Positions 47,716 through 57,474 of a DNA stretch of 64,000 nt are shown here, piece after piece. The stretch is from Flavobacterium flabelliforme (GTDB taxonomy: Bacteria > Bacteroidota > Bacteroidia > Flavobacteriales > Flavobacteriaceae): positions 682,001 through 746,000 of the forward strand of contig NZ_JAGFBU010000001.1 of assembly GCF_017948675.1 (NCBI RefSeq), in the 5' to 3' direction. The translations under genes and the position numbers were made by a program. How positions within the stretch are numbered: the stretch's first letter is position 1; every line of letters starts with the position of its first letter. A model generated the notes under the pieces. That model made no database searches. It was given only the letters and a program-made list of their open reading frames with translations, and was not told the DNA's origin.

Positions 47716-47742
47716 CTGTCTTGTACACTATGTACAGGACAG
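47716..47742 (+). repeat. Near-perfect inverted repeat after rpsI
   Basis: CTGTCTTGTACA (47716-47727) and TGTACAGGACAG (47731-47742) pair over 12 positions with one G-U, around a CTA loop. It is 6 bp after the rpsI stop. No T run follows, so it is a poor intrinsic terminator; mRNA 3'-end stabilisation or processing is possible. Confidence 0.55.
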
Positions 47743-47773
47743 TATCAATTTATTATTGAATTTAAAAAACACA

Positions 47774-47884
47774 GTTGTTGTTGCTCTCCTACCGAGGTAG
47801 GAAATAGTTTAGCATCTAAATGTATAAAGCCGGGAAACCGCCATTTGTGCATTGCTAATCAACAGAACGTAAACTAGAACAAAA
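47774..47884 (+). promoter_or_regulatory. Structured leader of rpsB-tsf
   Basis: The sequence before rpsB can fold into a multi-stem RNA. TGTTG (47776-47780) may pair with CAACA (47860-47864). CCTACC and GGTAGG (47788-47801) form a hairpin. TTAGCA with TGCTAA (47809-47814, 47853-47858) and AAATG with CATTT (47818-47822, 47842-47846) form a longer helix. That helix is capped by CGG-GAAA-CCG (47831-47840), a GNRA tetraloop. It ends about 20 nt before the start codon. Feedback control by S2 is known for E. coli rpsB and is inferred here. Confidence 0.6.
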
Positions 47885-48682
47885 ATGGCAAACAAAATAG
47901 AAGTTAAAGACTTACTAGAAGCAGGTGTTCACTTTGGACACATGACTAGAAAATGGGATCCAAACATGGCTCCTTACATCTATATGGAACGTAATGGTAT
48001 TCACATTATCAATCTATATAAAACTGCAGCAAAAATTGAAGAGGCAAATGACGCTTTGAAAAAAATCGCTGCATCAGGTAGAAAAATATTATTCGTTGCT
48101 ACCAAAAAACAAGCAAAAGACATCGTTGCTGAAAAAGCAAAAGCTGCAAACATGCCTTACATCACTGAAAGATGGCCTGGTGGAATGCTAACTAACTTTG
48201 TAACTATCCGTAAAGCTGTTAAAAAAATGGCTACTATTGATAAAATGAAGAAAGATGGTACGTTCATGACACTTTCTAAGAAAGAGCGTTTACAAGTTGA
48301 TCGTCTTCGTGCTAAATTAGAGAAAAATTTAGGTTCAATCGCTGACATGTCTAGACTACCAGCTGCTTTGTTCGTAGTTGATATTAAAGCGGAACACATC
48401 GCAATAAAAGAAGCTCAAAAATTAAACATTCCAGTTTTCGCAATGGTTGATACTAACTCTGATCCACGTGAAGTAGAGTATGTAATTCCTGCAAATGATG
48501 ATGCTTCTAAATCAATTGATAAAATTTTAACTTTAGTTACAGCTGCAATTACTGAAGGACTTTCTGATAGAGGTTCTGATAAAGAAGGTGATGCAACTCC
48601 TGCTGCTGAAGCTGTAGAAGCAACTCCTGTTGCTGAAACTCCTGCTGTAGAAGCTGCTGCTCCAACTGCAACTGAAGAATAA
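47885..48682 (+). CDS. rpsB: 30S ribosomal protein S2
   Basis: A small-subunit protein at the mRNA exit side, 265 aa. Diagnostic stretches are LLEAGVHFGHMTRKWDP, TERWPGGMLTN and VDTNSDPREVEYVIPAND. The last 35 residues are a low-complexity Ala/Glu/Pro/Thr tail beyond the folded protein, common in Bacteroidota S2. It is followed by tsf, as in most bacteria, but here a terminator-like hairpin lies between them. Confidence 0.98.
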   Translation: MANKIEVKDLLEAGVHFGHMTRKWDPNMAPYIYMERNGIHIINLYKTAAKIEEANDALKKIAASGRKILFVATKKQAKDIVAEKAKAANMPYITERWPGGMLTNFVTIRKAVKKMATIDKMKKDGTFMTLSKKERLQVDRLRAKLEKNLGSIADMSRLPAALFVVDIKAEHIAIKEAQKLNIPVFAMVDTNSDPREVEYVIPANDDASKSIDKILTLVTAAITEGLSDRGSDKEGDATPAAEAVEATPVAETPAVEAAAPTATEE

Positions 48683-48695
48683 AACAAAAAGAATT

Positions 48696-48787
48696 TCCAA
48701 ATTCTAAAATTCCAAATTCCAAAAATTAAACTCAGCAATGATTTGATTTATCAATTGGAAACTGGAATTTTGGGTTTGGATTTTTTT
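48696..48787 (+). terminator. Terminator-like hairpin between rpsB and tsf
   Basis: An imperfect 17-18-bp stem (48696-48713 with 48764-48780; ends TCCAAA/TTTGGA, AAAATTCC/GGAATTTT) has a 50-nt loop and is followed by T7. Because tsf shows no promoter of its own, readthrough is likely and would reduce tsf relative to rpsB. Confidence 0.6.
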
Positions 48788-48822
48788 ATTAAAACTATTT
48801 TTTAATTTAAAATATAAAAAAC

Positions 48823-49785
48823 ATGGCAACAATTACTGCTGCAGACGTAAATAAATTAAGACAAACTACAGGTGCTGGAATGATGGACTGTAAAAAAGCT
48901 TTAGTTGAAGCTGATGGAGATTTCGATAAAGCAATACAAAACCTTAGAGAAAAAGGACAAAAAGTTGCTGCTAATCGTTCTGACCGTGAGTCTTCTGAAG
49001 GAGCTGCTGTTTCTTTTATTAATGCAGACAAAACTAAAGGAGCTATTATAACTTTAAACTGTGAAACAGATTTCGTAGGTAAAAATGAATCTTTCGTAAC
49101 TTTAGCTAAAGAATTAGTTGAAAAAGCGATCAACTTTTCTTCTAAAGAAGAATTTTTAGCTTCAGATTTTAACGGAATGACTGTTGCTGAAAAATTAATT
49201 GAGCAAACAGGTGTTATTGGTGAAAAAATCGAAATCGGTGGTTTTGAAATCTTAGAAGGTGCTTTTATCGGATCTTATGTTCACGTTAATAAAATTGCTG
49301 CATTAACATCTATTTCTACAGCAGTTGATAATGCTGAAGTTTTAACTAAAGATGTGTCTATGCAAGTTGCTTCTATGGGAGCTGATACATTATCTTACAA
49401 AGATTTTGATCCTGTTTTCGTAGCTTCTGAACTTGCAGCTCGTATTGCTATAATCGAAAAAGAAAATGAAGAAGCAAAACGTTTAGGAAAAACGTTGAAA
49501 AATGTTCCTAAATATATTTCTTTCTCTCAATTAACTGAAGAAGTTCTAAAACAAGCGGAAGAAGATGCTAAAGCAGAATTAAAAGCAGAAGGTAAACCAG
49601 AACAAATTTGGGATAAAATTATTCCTGGAAAGGTGCAACGTTTCATTTCTGACAATACTACTTTAGATCAAGAAAAAGCTTTATTAGATCAAAACTTCAT
49701 CAAAGATGACAGTAAAAAAGTTGGTGATTATGTTAAAGGATTCAATGTTGAAATTACAGGTTTCAAAAGAGTTAGTTTAGGATAA
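48823..49785 (+). CDS. tsf: Elongation factor Ts
   Basis: The nucleotide exchange factor for EF-Tu. The protein is 320 aa. The N-terminal UBA-like domain and the TDFV-type exchange motif are seen in VNKLRQTTGAGMMDCKKAL and NCETDFVGKN. Two further core subdomains follow, ending in EKALLDQNFIKDD. It is cotranscribed with rpsB through a partial terminator and is followed by a strong one. Confidence 0.97.
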   Translation: MATITAADVNKLRQTTGAGMMDCKKALVEADGDFDKAIQNLREKGQKVAANRSDRESSEGAAVSFINADKTKGAIITLNCETDFVGKNESFVTLAKELVEKAINFSSKEEFLASDFNGMTVAEKLIEQTGVIGEKIEIGGFEILEGAFIGSYVHVNKIAALTSISTAVDNAEVLTKDVSMQVASMGADTLSYKDFDPVFVASELAARIAIIEKENEEAKRLGKTLKNVPKYISFSQLTEEVLKQAEEDAKAELKAEGKPEQIWDKIIPGKVQRFISDNTTLDQEKALLDQNFIKDDSKKVGDYVKGFNVEITGFKRVSLG

Positions 49786-49834
49786 ATTGATTTATGATTT
49801 CAAATTAACCATATTTGATTTCAGATTTAAAAAA

Positions 49835-49870
49835 ACTCCATTTCAAATTAATTTGAAATGGAGTTTTTCT
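49835..49870 (+). terminator. Terminator of rpsB-tsf
   Basis: A 30-nt perfect palindrome (49835-49864, outer ACTCCATTTC/GAAATGGAGT) follows A6 and precedes T5. Its right half contains the TTTG used as -33 element by the tag promoter. Confidence 0.9.
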
Positions 49871-49880
49871 TTTATATTTG
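49852..49880 (+). promoter_or_regulatory. Promoter of tag
   Basis: TTTG (49852-49855), a 17-bp spacer and TATATTTG (49873-49880) match the consensus. The start codon is 16 bp further on. The -33 element lies in the tsf terminator stem. Confidence 0.6.
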
Positions 49881-49896
49881 AACCATAGACTTATAT

Positions 49897-50460
49897 ATGG
49901 AAAATAAACTGCGTTGCGCTTGGTGCGAAAAAGATGATTTATACAGGAAGTATCATGACGAAGATTGGGGAATTCCCATTTATGATGACGCAACTATATT
50001 TGAATTTTTAATCCTCGAAACTTTTCAAGCGGGCTTAAGTTGGTACACTATCTTAAAAAAAAGAGAAAACTTCCGATCAGCTTTTGACAATTTCGATTAC
50101 ATAAAAATAGCACAATACCAAGAAGATAAAATTCAAGTACTCTTAAAAGATCCCGGAATCATACGCAATAAATTAAAAGTTCACTCCGCCGTTACAAATG
50201 CACAAGCCTTTATCAAAATACAAGAAGAGTTTGGAAGTTTTTCTAACTATATCTGGAATTTTACCAACCAAAATCCAATAATCAACCACCCAAAAACACT
50301 AAAAGATGTTGCTGCTACTACTCCACTTTCAGATACAATTAGCAAAGATTTAAAAAAAAGAGGCTTTAAATTCGTTGGTTCTACAGTAATTTATGCCTTT
50401 TTACAAGCTACTGGAATCGTCAACGATCATCTACAAGATTGTTGGATTAGCAAACAATAA
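49897..50460 (+). CDS. tag: DNA-3-methyladenine glycosylase I
   Basis: Removes 3-methyladenine from alkylated DNA as the first step of base excision repair. The protein is 187 aa, the same length as E. coli Tag. The zinc-binding site is formed by C7 and H20 near the N terminus (RCAWCEKDD, KYHDEDWG) and by H178 and C182 in NDHLQDCW. The base-pocket stretch ETFQAGLSWYTIL is conserved. It is a single-gene unit upstream of the thiamin cluster. Confidence 0.95.
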   Translation: MENKLRCAWCEKDDLYRKYHDEDWGIPIYDDATIFEFLILETFQAGLSWYTILKKRENFRSAFDNFDYIKIAQYQEDKIQVLLKDPGIIRNKLKVHSAVTNAQAFIKIQEEFGSFSNYIWNFTNQNPIINHPKTLKDVAATTPLSDTISKDLKKRGFKFVGSTVIYAFLQATGIVNDHLQDCWISKQ

Positions 50461-50571
50461 AACCCTTTTTTTAATGTAATAATATCCCAAAAAAAATACC
50501 ATTTAAAAATTTGGGCGACTTATAAAAAATCAATTATTTCTCTCTAAATACCATAAACCGAAATAAATTAC

Positions 50572-50579
50572 TACATTTG
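50572..50579 (+). promoter_or_regulatory. -7 element of the thiamin operon
   Basis: TACATTTG matches TAnnTTTG and ends 7 bp before the P1 stem of the TPP riboswitch. The -33 region has no clear TTTG. Confidence 0.55.
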
Positions 50580-50585
50580 CAGCTC

Positions 50586-50745
50586 ACTTTAGGGGTGTCT
50601 GCAATACTGTAGGCTGAGATTTTACCCTCTGAACCTGATCTAGTTCATACTAGCGTAGGGAAAAGTAAGATGACTTCATCGCGCACTCCTATGCGTAATT
50701 GTAGCCATTCCTAAAGTATAATTGACTAAAATTATAACGGAATGG
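50586..50745 (+). promoter_or_regulatory. TPP riboswitch with translational expression platform
   Basis: The aptamer (50586-50666) has the conserved THI-box parts: AGGGGTG, the pyrimidine-sensing CTGAGA, ACCCTCTGAACCTGATCTAG and GCGTAGGGAA. P1 can form from ACTTT (50586-50590) and AAAGT (50662-50666). Downstream, CCATTCC (50705-50711) pairs with GGAATGG (50739-50745), which covers the thiS ATG. The competing partner TTCCTAAAGT (50708-50717) can pair over ten positions with ACTTTAGGGG (50586-50595). TPP would therefore favour the form that hides the start codon. The aptamer is certain; the switching scheme is inferred. Confidence 0.95.
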
Positions 50746-50948
50746 AACTAAAAATAAACAATCAAATAAAACAATTTCAAGCAGATGTGCTACACATCCA
50801 AGACCTACTTGATATTGAAAATTCCCAAAAACAAAATGGAATTGCCGTTGCTATTAACAATATAGTAATTCCAAAATCAAACTGGAATTCACACATTATA
50901 CAAGAAACCGACGAAATTTTAATTATTTCCGCAACTCAAGGAGGATAA
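50742..50948 (+). CDS. thiS: Sulfur carrier protein ThiS
   Basis: A 68-aa ubiquitin-like protein that carries sulfur as a C-terminal thiocarboxylate for thiazole synthesis by ThiG. It has the required GG C terminus (SATQGG) and the AVAINNIVIPKSNW core. ThiF should adenylylate it and ThiG use it; both are in this cluster. It is the first gene behind the TPP riboswitch, and its start codon lies in the putative sequestering stem. A 207-bp gap with a repeat element separates it from thiC. Confidence 0.95.
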   Translation: MELKINNQIKQFQADVLHIQDLLDIENSQKQNGIAVAINNIVIPKSNWNSHIIQETDEILIISATQGG

Positions 50949-50950
50949 TT

Positions 50951-51095
50951 GGGCTGCTCGGGCTGGCTATCCATTGCAAGTTCGCAGTCAAAAAACTCAA
51001 AAACACAGTCGCAACAAGAGCTTCCTTTGGTCGCTTTCTTACTCCTTGTTTTCTAGAGTTTTTGCCTTTGCGAGCTTTTCATTACTATCCCTAGC
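50951..51095 (+). repeat. Intergenic hairpin element, copy A
   Basis: A non-coding element between thiS and thiC. In order it has TTGCAAGT (50974), a stem arm (TCGCA, AAAAACTC, AACAAG), the core GAGCTTCCT-TT-GGTCGCT (51018-51035), the matching arm (CTTGTT, GAGTTTTT, TGCGA) and the flank GCTTTTCATTACTATC (51074-51089). The same boxes, with the same spacing to within one base, occur in inverted orientation at 58308-58455. Confidence 0.75.
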
Positions 51096-51125
51096 AGAAC
51101 AACTACATTTTCAAAACACAACTAG

Positions 51126-52979
<1,854 letters not shown>

Positions 52980-52996
52980 AAAAAGGCAAACAACGC

Positions 52997-53569
52997 ATGA
53001 TTGTGATTTCAAATCCCATAGTTTTAAATAGAGAAAAATTCCTTATCAACACCCTTTTTGAAGAGGGATTGGAATTGTTACATGTACGAAAACCGAATTA
53101 TTCTGATGAAGAAATGAAAAGTTTTTTGTCTGAGATCAATCAAGAATTCAGATCGAAATTGGTATTGCATAATCACCACCAATTGGCAACAGAATTTGGT
53201 ATTAATAGGATTCATAACCCTGTCAAAATTAAAAAATTTGGCTGGGATAAACCTATATTTTCCACATCAACGCATTCTATAGAAGAGTTTAATGAATTAT
53301 CAACTTTTTTTGAATATGCCTTTTTAAGTCCTGTGTTTTCCTCTATTTCAAAAACGAATTATCATCCAACAAACGATTTGTTTTTAGAGATTAAAAAAAG
53401 AACCAATTTTAAAACAAGAATGATTGCGTTAGGCGGTATTCAACCAGAAAACATACCCAAACTATTACAATCCGATTTTGATGATTGTGCGCTTTTAGGA
53501 ACTATTTGGAACGATGATAATCCAATTAAAAAATTCAAAATATGCCAACAAATCGCTCATATGCATTAA
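52997..53569 (+). CDS. ThiE/TenI-like protein
   Basis: A 190-aa TIM-barrel protein related to thiamin phosphate synthase. Compared with true ThiE, key substrate residues are changed: the QLR motif is replaced by LLHVRKP, the INDN motif by LHNHHQLA, and the diphosphate loop is FLSPVFSSISK. This points to a TenI-like thiazole tautomerase or another accessory role rather than the synthase, which is encoded two genes on. It shares 28 bp with thiD, whose start codon lies inside its end. Confidence 0.8.
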   Translation: MIVISNPIVLNREKFLINTLFEEGLELLHVRKPNYSDEEMKSFLSEINQEFRSKLVLHNHHQLATEFGINRIHNPVKIKKFGWDKPIFSTSTHSIEEFNELSTFFEYAFLSPVFSSISKTNYHPTNDLFLEIKKRTNFKTRMIALGGIQPENIPKLLQSDFDDCALLGTIWNDDNPIKKFKICQQIAHMH

Positions 53570-54297
53570 GTATAGCAGGTTTTGATCCCTCTGCTGGAGC
53601 TGGTATTCTAGCAGATATTAAAACATTCGAACAGCACCAAGTGTATGGCTTTGGTATTCAAACAGCCAATACAATACAGACTGAAAATAAATTTTACGAT
53701 ATACAATGGACCGACTTAGACTTTGTGTTAAGTTCAATAGAAGTTCTATTTAACGACTATGAAATTAAAGCCGTAAAAATTGGCATAGTTCCTTCTTTAT
53801 CTTATCTAAAAAATATAGTTTTTTTGATTAAGCAACTATCCCCAAAAACGAAAATTATTTGGGATACAGTTTTAAAGTCGAGTACAGCATTTGATTTTTT
53901 AACAATCGAAAATAACTCCGAATTAATTTCAATTTTAAACGAAGTAGAACTTATAACACCTAATTATGAGGAGATTCTAAAATTAGGAACTGCAAAAGAA
54001 AATGCAGATACAATTACGGAGCGACTAACTAAAAACTGTGCGATACTCATAAAAGGCGGCCATCATCCCACCGAAACGGGGACTGATTTTTTACACAATC
54101 AAAGTCAGATCTTTAGAATTTCACCAGAAAATACCAAAATATATGCTAAACATGGTTCTGGTTGTGTATTATCAGCAGCTATAACGGCTAATCTAGCATT
54201 AGATCAAAATCTTTTAAACGCATGCAAAAACGCAAAAATATATACTGAAAAATTTCTATTATCGAACCCTTCTAAACTAGGCTATCATTATGTATAA
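53542..54297 (+). CDS. thiD: Hydroxymethylpyrimidine (phosphate) kinase
   Basis: Phosphorylates HMP and HMP phosphate to HMP diphosphate, the pyrimidine substrate of ThiE. The protein is 251 aa of the ribokinase-like fold. The N-terminal substrate loop is GFDPSAGAGILADIKTF, and the anion hole with the catalytic cysteine is KHGSGCVLSAAI. The start overlaps the upstream gene by 28 bp, and the stop overlaps thiE by 8 bp. Confidence 0.94.
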   Translation: MPTNRSYALSIAGFDPSAGAGILADIKTFEQHQVYGFGIQTANTIQTENKFYDIQWTDLDFVLSSIEVLFNDYEIKAVKIGIVPSLSYLKNIVFLIKQLSPKTKIIWDTVLKSSTAFDFLTIENNSELISILNEVELITPNYEEILKLGTAKENADTITERLTKNCAILIKGGHHPTETGTDFLHNQSQIFRISPENTKIYAKHGSGCVLSAAITANLALDQNLLNACKNAKIYTEKFLLSNPSKLGYHYV

Positions 54298-54928
54298 TAA
54301 ACTACAATACATTTCTCAAGGAAATACAGTCGAAGAACAAATAACAAATATTCGCAAAGCATTAGACAATGGTTGCGAATGGATTCAATTGCGATTTAAA
54401 ACTCAAAATACAATGGATCTATTCAATTTAGCCGAGTCTACAAAAATTTTATGCGATGTTTATTCTGCCAATTATATTATTAATGACAATGTTTATTTAG
54501 CCCAACAATTTGAGGCCGATGGCGTTCATTTAGGATTGACAGATATGAAAATCAGTGAAGCCAGACAAATTTTAGGCGACACCAAAATGATCGGTGGCAC
54601 TGCTAATACTTTTGCTGACATTCAGCAAAGATCAGCTGAACAATGCGACTATATTGGTTTAGGACCTTTTCAACATACAGATACTAAAGAAAATTTGAGT
54701 CCAATTTTAGGAATTGAAGGGTATCGTTCGATACTGAAAAAAGTAAAATCAAAGAAGATTGCAATTCCAATATATGCTATTGGAGGAATTGCGCTCGAGA
54801 ATATAGAAATATTAATGGAAACTGGCATTTACGGTATTGCTGTTTCTAGTCTGATTACAAAAAGCGAAAAGCCTAAAAAACTAATTAGTCAACTTAACGA
54901 AAAAATATATGGCAGCGTCACTATTTAA
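54290..54928 (+). CDS. thiE: Thiamin phosphate synthase
   Basis: Joins HMP diphosphate and thiazole phosphate to make thiamin phosphate. The 212-aa TIM barrel keeps the residues missing from its paralogue: [24 protein letters not shown], and the [13 protein letters not shown] loop. IYAIGGI near the C terminus is the phosphate-binding strand. It overlaps thiD by 8 bp and thiG by 20 bp, so the three are translated in a chain. Confidence 0.94.
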   Translation: MYNKLQYISQGNTVEEQITNIRKALDNGCEWIQLRFKTQNTMDLFNLAESTKILCDVYSANYIINDNVYLAQQFEADGVHLGLTDMKISEARQILGDTKMIGGTANTFADIQQRSAEQCDYIGLGPFQHTDTKENLSPILGIEGYRSILKKVKSKKIAIPIYAIGGIALENIEILMETGIYGIAVSSLITKSEKPKKLISQLNEKIYGSVTI

Positions 54929-55685
54929 AATTGGAGATAAAATTTTAGAATCGCGACTATTTCTAGGAACGGGAAAATTTGGATCAAATATCCAAATGGA
55001 AGAAGCCATACTAGCATCAGGAAGTGAATTAGTAACCGTGGCTCTTAAACGAATTGATTTAGAAACCGACACAGATGCGATATTAAAACATTTGCAAAAC
55101 CCAAGAATTAATTTATTACCCAATACTTCAGGTGCAAGAAATGCCAAGGAAGCTGTTTTTGGAGCGCAATTAGCTAGAGAGGCACTAGAAACAAATTGGC
55201 TTAAACTCGAAATTCATCCGGATCCAAGATACTTAATGCCTGATCCTATCGAAACTTTGAAAGCAACAGAAGAACTCGCTAAATTAGGATTTATCGTTTT
55301 ACCGTATATTCACGCTGATCCTGTTTTATGCAAACGATTAGAAGATGTAGGAACGGCAGCTGTAATGCCTCTGGGTTCACCGATAGGAAGTAACAAGGGC
55401 TTAAAAACGATCGATTTTTTAGAAATCATTATCGAACAAAGTAAAGTTCCAGTTATAATTGATGCTGGAATTGGCGCTCCGTCTGATGCCGCAAAAGCAA
55501 TGGAGTTAGGTGCTGATGCCGTTTTGGTCAACACTGCAATTGCTGTTGCAGGAAATCCAAAATTAATGGCAGAAGCCTTTAAAGAAGCTGTTATTGCAGG
55601 TAGAAAAGCTTTTGAAGCCAAACTCGGTCAACAATTTAATCATGCGATAGCTTCTAGTCCTTTGACTGCTTTCTTATATGAATAA
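54909..55685 (+). CDS. thiG: Thiazole synthase ThiG
   Basis: Forms the thiazole ring from deoxyxylulose phosphate, dehydroglycine (from ThiH) and ThiS thiocarboxylate. The protein is 258 aa. K99 in NWLKLEI is the Schiff-base lysine. The phosphate-site and core stretches [26 protein letters not shown] and [19 protein letters not shown] are present. It overlaps thiE by 20 bp. A 577-bp segment with a decayed gene separates it from thiH, although these two are normally adjacent. Confidence 0.97.
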   Translation: MAASLFKIGDKILESRLFLGTGKFGSNIQMEEAILASGSELVTVALKRIDLETDTDAILKHLQNPRINLLPNTSGARNAKEAVFGAQLAREALETNWLKLEIHPDPRYLMPDPIETLKATEELAKLGFIVLPYIHADPVLCKRLEDVGTAAVMPLGSPIGSNKGLKTIDFLEIIIEQSKVPVIIDAGIGAPSDAAKAMELGADAVLVNTAIAVAGNPKLMAEAFKEAVIAGRKAFEAKLGQQFNHAIASSPLTAFLYE

Positions 55686-55697
55686 AATATTGAAAAC

Positions 55698-55732
55698 GGC
55701 ACGCAGATTATGCAGATCTACACAGATAAAAA
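55698..55732 (+). repeat. Left inverted repeat of the GxxExxY cassette
   Basis: Begins GGCACGCAGATTATGCAGAT and matches the reverse complement of the right repeat at 23 of the first 30 positions. Internally it is a run of related 8-10-nt units (CGCAGAT, TGCAGAT, ACACAGAT). Confidence 0.65.
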
Positions 55733-55840
55733 ATTAAATTTAAATGAATATGCCAGAATCTGCTTGCTAAAAATTATTATTGTTATTTTTTAATATTAAG
55801 TAATACATCTAATTAATACTAATTATAAAAATCTTAACAA

Positions 55841-56218
55841 ATGACTGAAAATGAGATATCTTTTAAAATAAGAGGAGCAATTTTCAAGGTTTATAATACA
55901 CTCGGACCAAGTTTTTTTGAATCGGTTTATGAAAATGCTTTGAGTTATGAATTAAAAAAAATGGATTTAAAAGTTGAAAGACAACTTGTAATTAGTATTC
56001 CTTATGAAGAAATCATTTAAGATATTGCATTTAAAATTGATTTATTAGTAGAGGACAAAGTAATTGTTGAGCTGAAATCTGTCGAAGATTTAGCTCCAAT
56101 TCATTACAAGCAAATTACAAATTATCTAAAGCTTACTAATAAGAAATTAGGAATACTAGTCAATTTCAACACTACAACCATTTTAAATGACATCAAAAGA
56201 ATTGCCAATAAAATATAA
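55841..56218 (+). pseudogene. Broken GxxExxY-family gene
   Basis: From ATG 55841 a 125-codon frame reads as a full GxxExxY protein, except for one in-frame TAA at 56018-56020 after codon 59. Before it: ISFKIRGAIFKVYNTLG, FFESVYENAL and KVERQL. After it, in the same frame: AFKIDLLVEDKVIVELKSVE and HYKQITNYLKL. Only this codon is faulty; length and frame are otherwise intact. The first glycine of the name motif is serine here (SFFESVY). The family has no proven function. Inverted repeats flank it, and it interrupts the usual thiG-thiH junction. Confidence 0.85.
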
Positions 56219-56250
56219 AAATCTGCGCAAATCTACCAAATTTGCGTGCC
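56217..56250 (-). repeat. Right inverted repeat of the GxxExxY cassette
   Basis: On the minus strand it begins GGCACGCAAATTTGGTAGAT, the partner of the left repeat at 55698. It ends 12 bp before the thiH start codon and starts immediately at the stop codon of the broken gene. Confidence 0.65.
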
Positions 56251-56262
56251 ATAAAAAATCAA

Positions 56263-57420
56263 ATGAACACATTCAAATCAGTTTTTGAGCAATATAATTG
56301 GGACGACATTCAATCTAAAATATACGCAACCAGCCATGAAAAAGTGGAGCAAGCATTGGCGAAAAACAAACGCAATCTCGATGACTTTATCGCTTTGATT
56401 TCACCCGCAGCACAGCCCTATTTAGAACAAATGGCACAACAATGTCATACGCTCACTAAAAAGCGATTTGGAAAAACAATACAAATGTATGCTCCGCTGT
56501 ATTTAAGTAATGAATGTCAAAATATTTGTACCTATTGCGGTTTTAGTTTAGACAATAAAATCAAACGCAAGACTTTGTCTGATACAGAAATAAAACAAGA
56601 AATAGCTGTTTTAAAAAAGGCCGGATTCGATCACGTTTTATTAGTAACTGGCGAGGCTAACTACACTGTGAACATCAATTATTTTTTGAACGCTATCGAA
56701 CAAATAAAAAGAGATTTTTCGATAATTTCTATCGAAGTACAACCGCTTTCTCAGGAAGAATACGAACGTTTGCATGAAGCTGGCGTCCATTCTGTTTTAG
56801 TATATCAAGAAACCTATCATCAAGAAGTATATAAAAAATACCATACGAAAGGGAAAAAGTCAAATTTTGATTTTAGGCTAGAAACACCCGATCGCATTGG
56901 GAAAGCTGGCATTCATAAAATAGGATTAGGCGTTCTATTAGGTTTAGAAGATTGGCGTACCGATAGTTTTTTCAATGCCTTGCACTTGGATTATTTGCAA
57001 AAAACGTATTGGCAAACGAAATATTCTGTTTCTTTTCCGAGATTACGTCCAGCCGAAGGAATTATAGAACCTAATTTCATTATGGATGATAAAGATTTAA
57101 CCCAACTCATTTGTGCCTATCGTTTGTGGAATGAAGAGTTAGAAATTTCTATATCGACAAGGGAGAATGAAAAATTTAGAGACCATATTATTGCTATAGG
57201 AACTACAAGCATGAGCGCGGGTTCTAAAACAAATCCAGGTGGTTATGCAGTAGATCCGCAATCCTTAGAGCAATTTGAAATTAGCGACGAACGCTCTGCA
57301 GCAGAAGTTGCAGCGATAATAACTCAAAAAGGATACGAACCCGTTTGGAAAGATTGGGATAGAACCTTTAGTCAAAAGTCGAAGGTCGAAAGTCTTAAAG
57401 ACAGCTCGATTCTTCATTAA
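56263..57420 (+). CDS. thiH: 2-iminoacetate synthase ThiH
   Basis: The radical SAM tyrosine lyase that makes dehydroglycine for ThiG, releasing p-cresol. The protein is 385 aa. The 4Fe-4S motif CX3CX2C is C85, C89 and C92 (CQNICTYC). Other family stretches are LLVTGEANYTVN, HSVLVYQETYH and SVSFPRLRPA. The ATG at 56263 is preferred to a TTG at 56242, because the latter lies within the right inverted repeat. The last 15 codons look poorly conserved. Confidence 0.96.
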   Translation: MNTFKSVFEQYNWDDIQSKIYATSHEKVEQALAKNKRNLDDFIALISPAAQPYLEQMAQQCHTLTKKRFGKTIQMYAPLYLSNECQNICTYCGFSLDNKIKRKTLSDTEIKQEIAVLKKAGFDHVLLVTGEANYTVNINYFLNAIEQIKRDFSIISIEVQPLSQEEYERLHEAGVHSVLVYQETYHQEVYKKYHTKGKKSNFDFRLETPDRIGKAGIHKIGLGVLLGLEDWRTDSFFNALHLDYLQKTYWQTKYSVSFPRLRPAEGIIEPNFIMDDKDLTQLICAYRLWNEELEISISTRENEKFRDHIIAIGTTSMSAGSKTNPGGYAVDPQSLEQFEISDERSAAEVAAIITQKGYEPVWKDWDRTFSQKSKVESLKDSSILH

Positions 57421-57474
57421 GAATTTTATTGCCTTTATAACTTTCGACTTTAATAACTTTAAGACTTAATTAAA

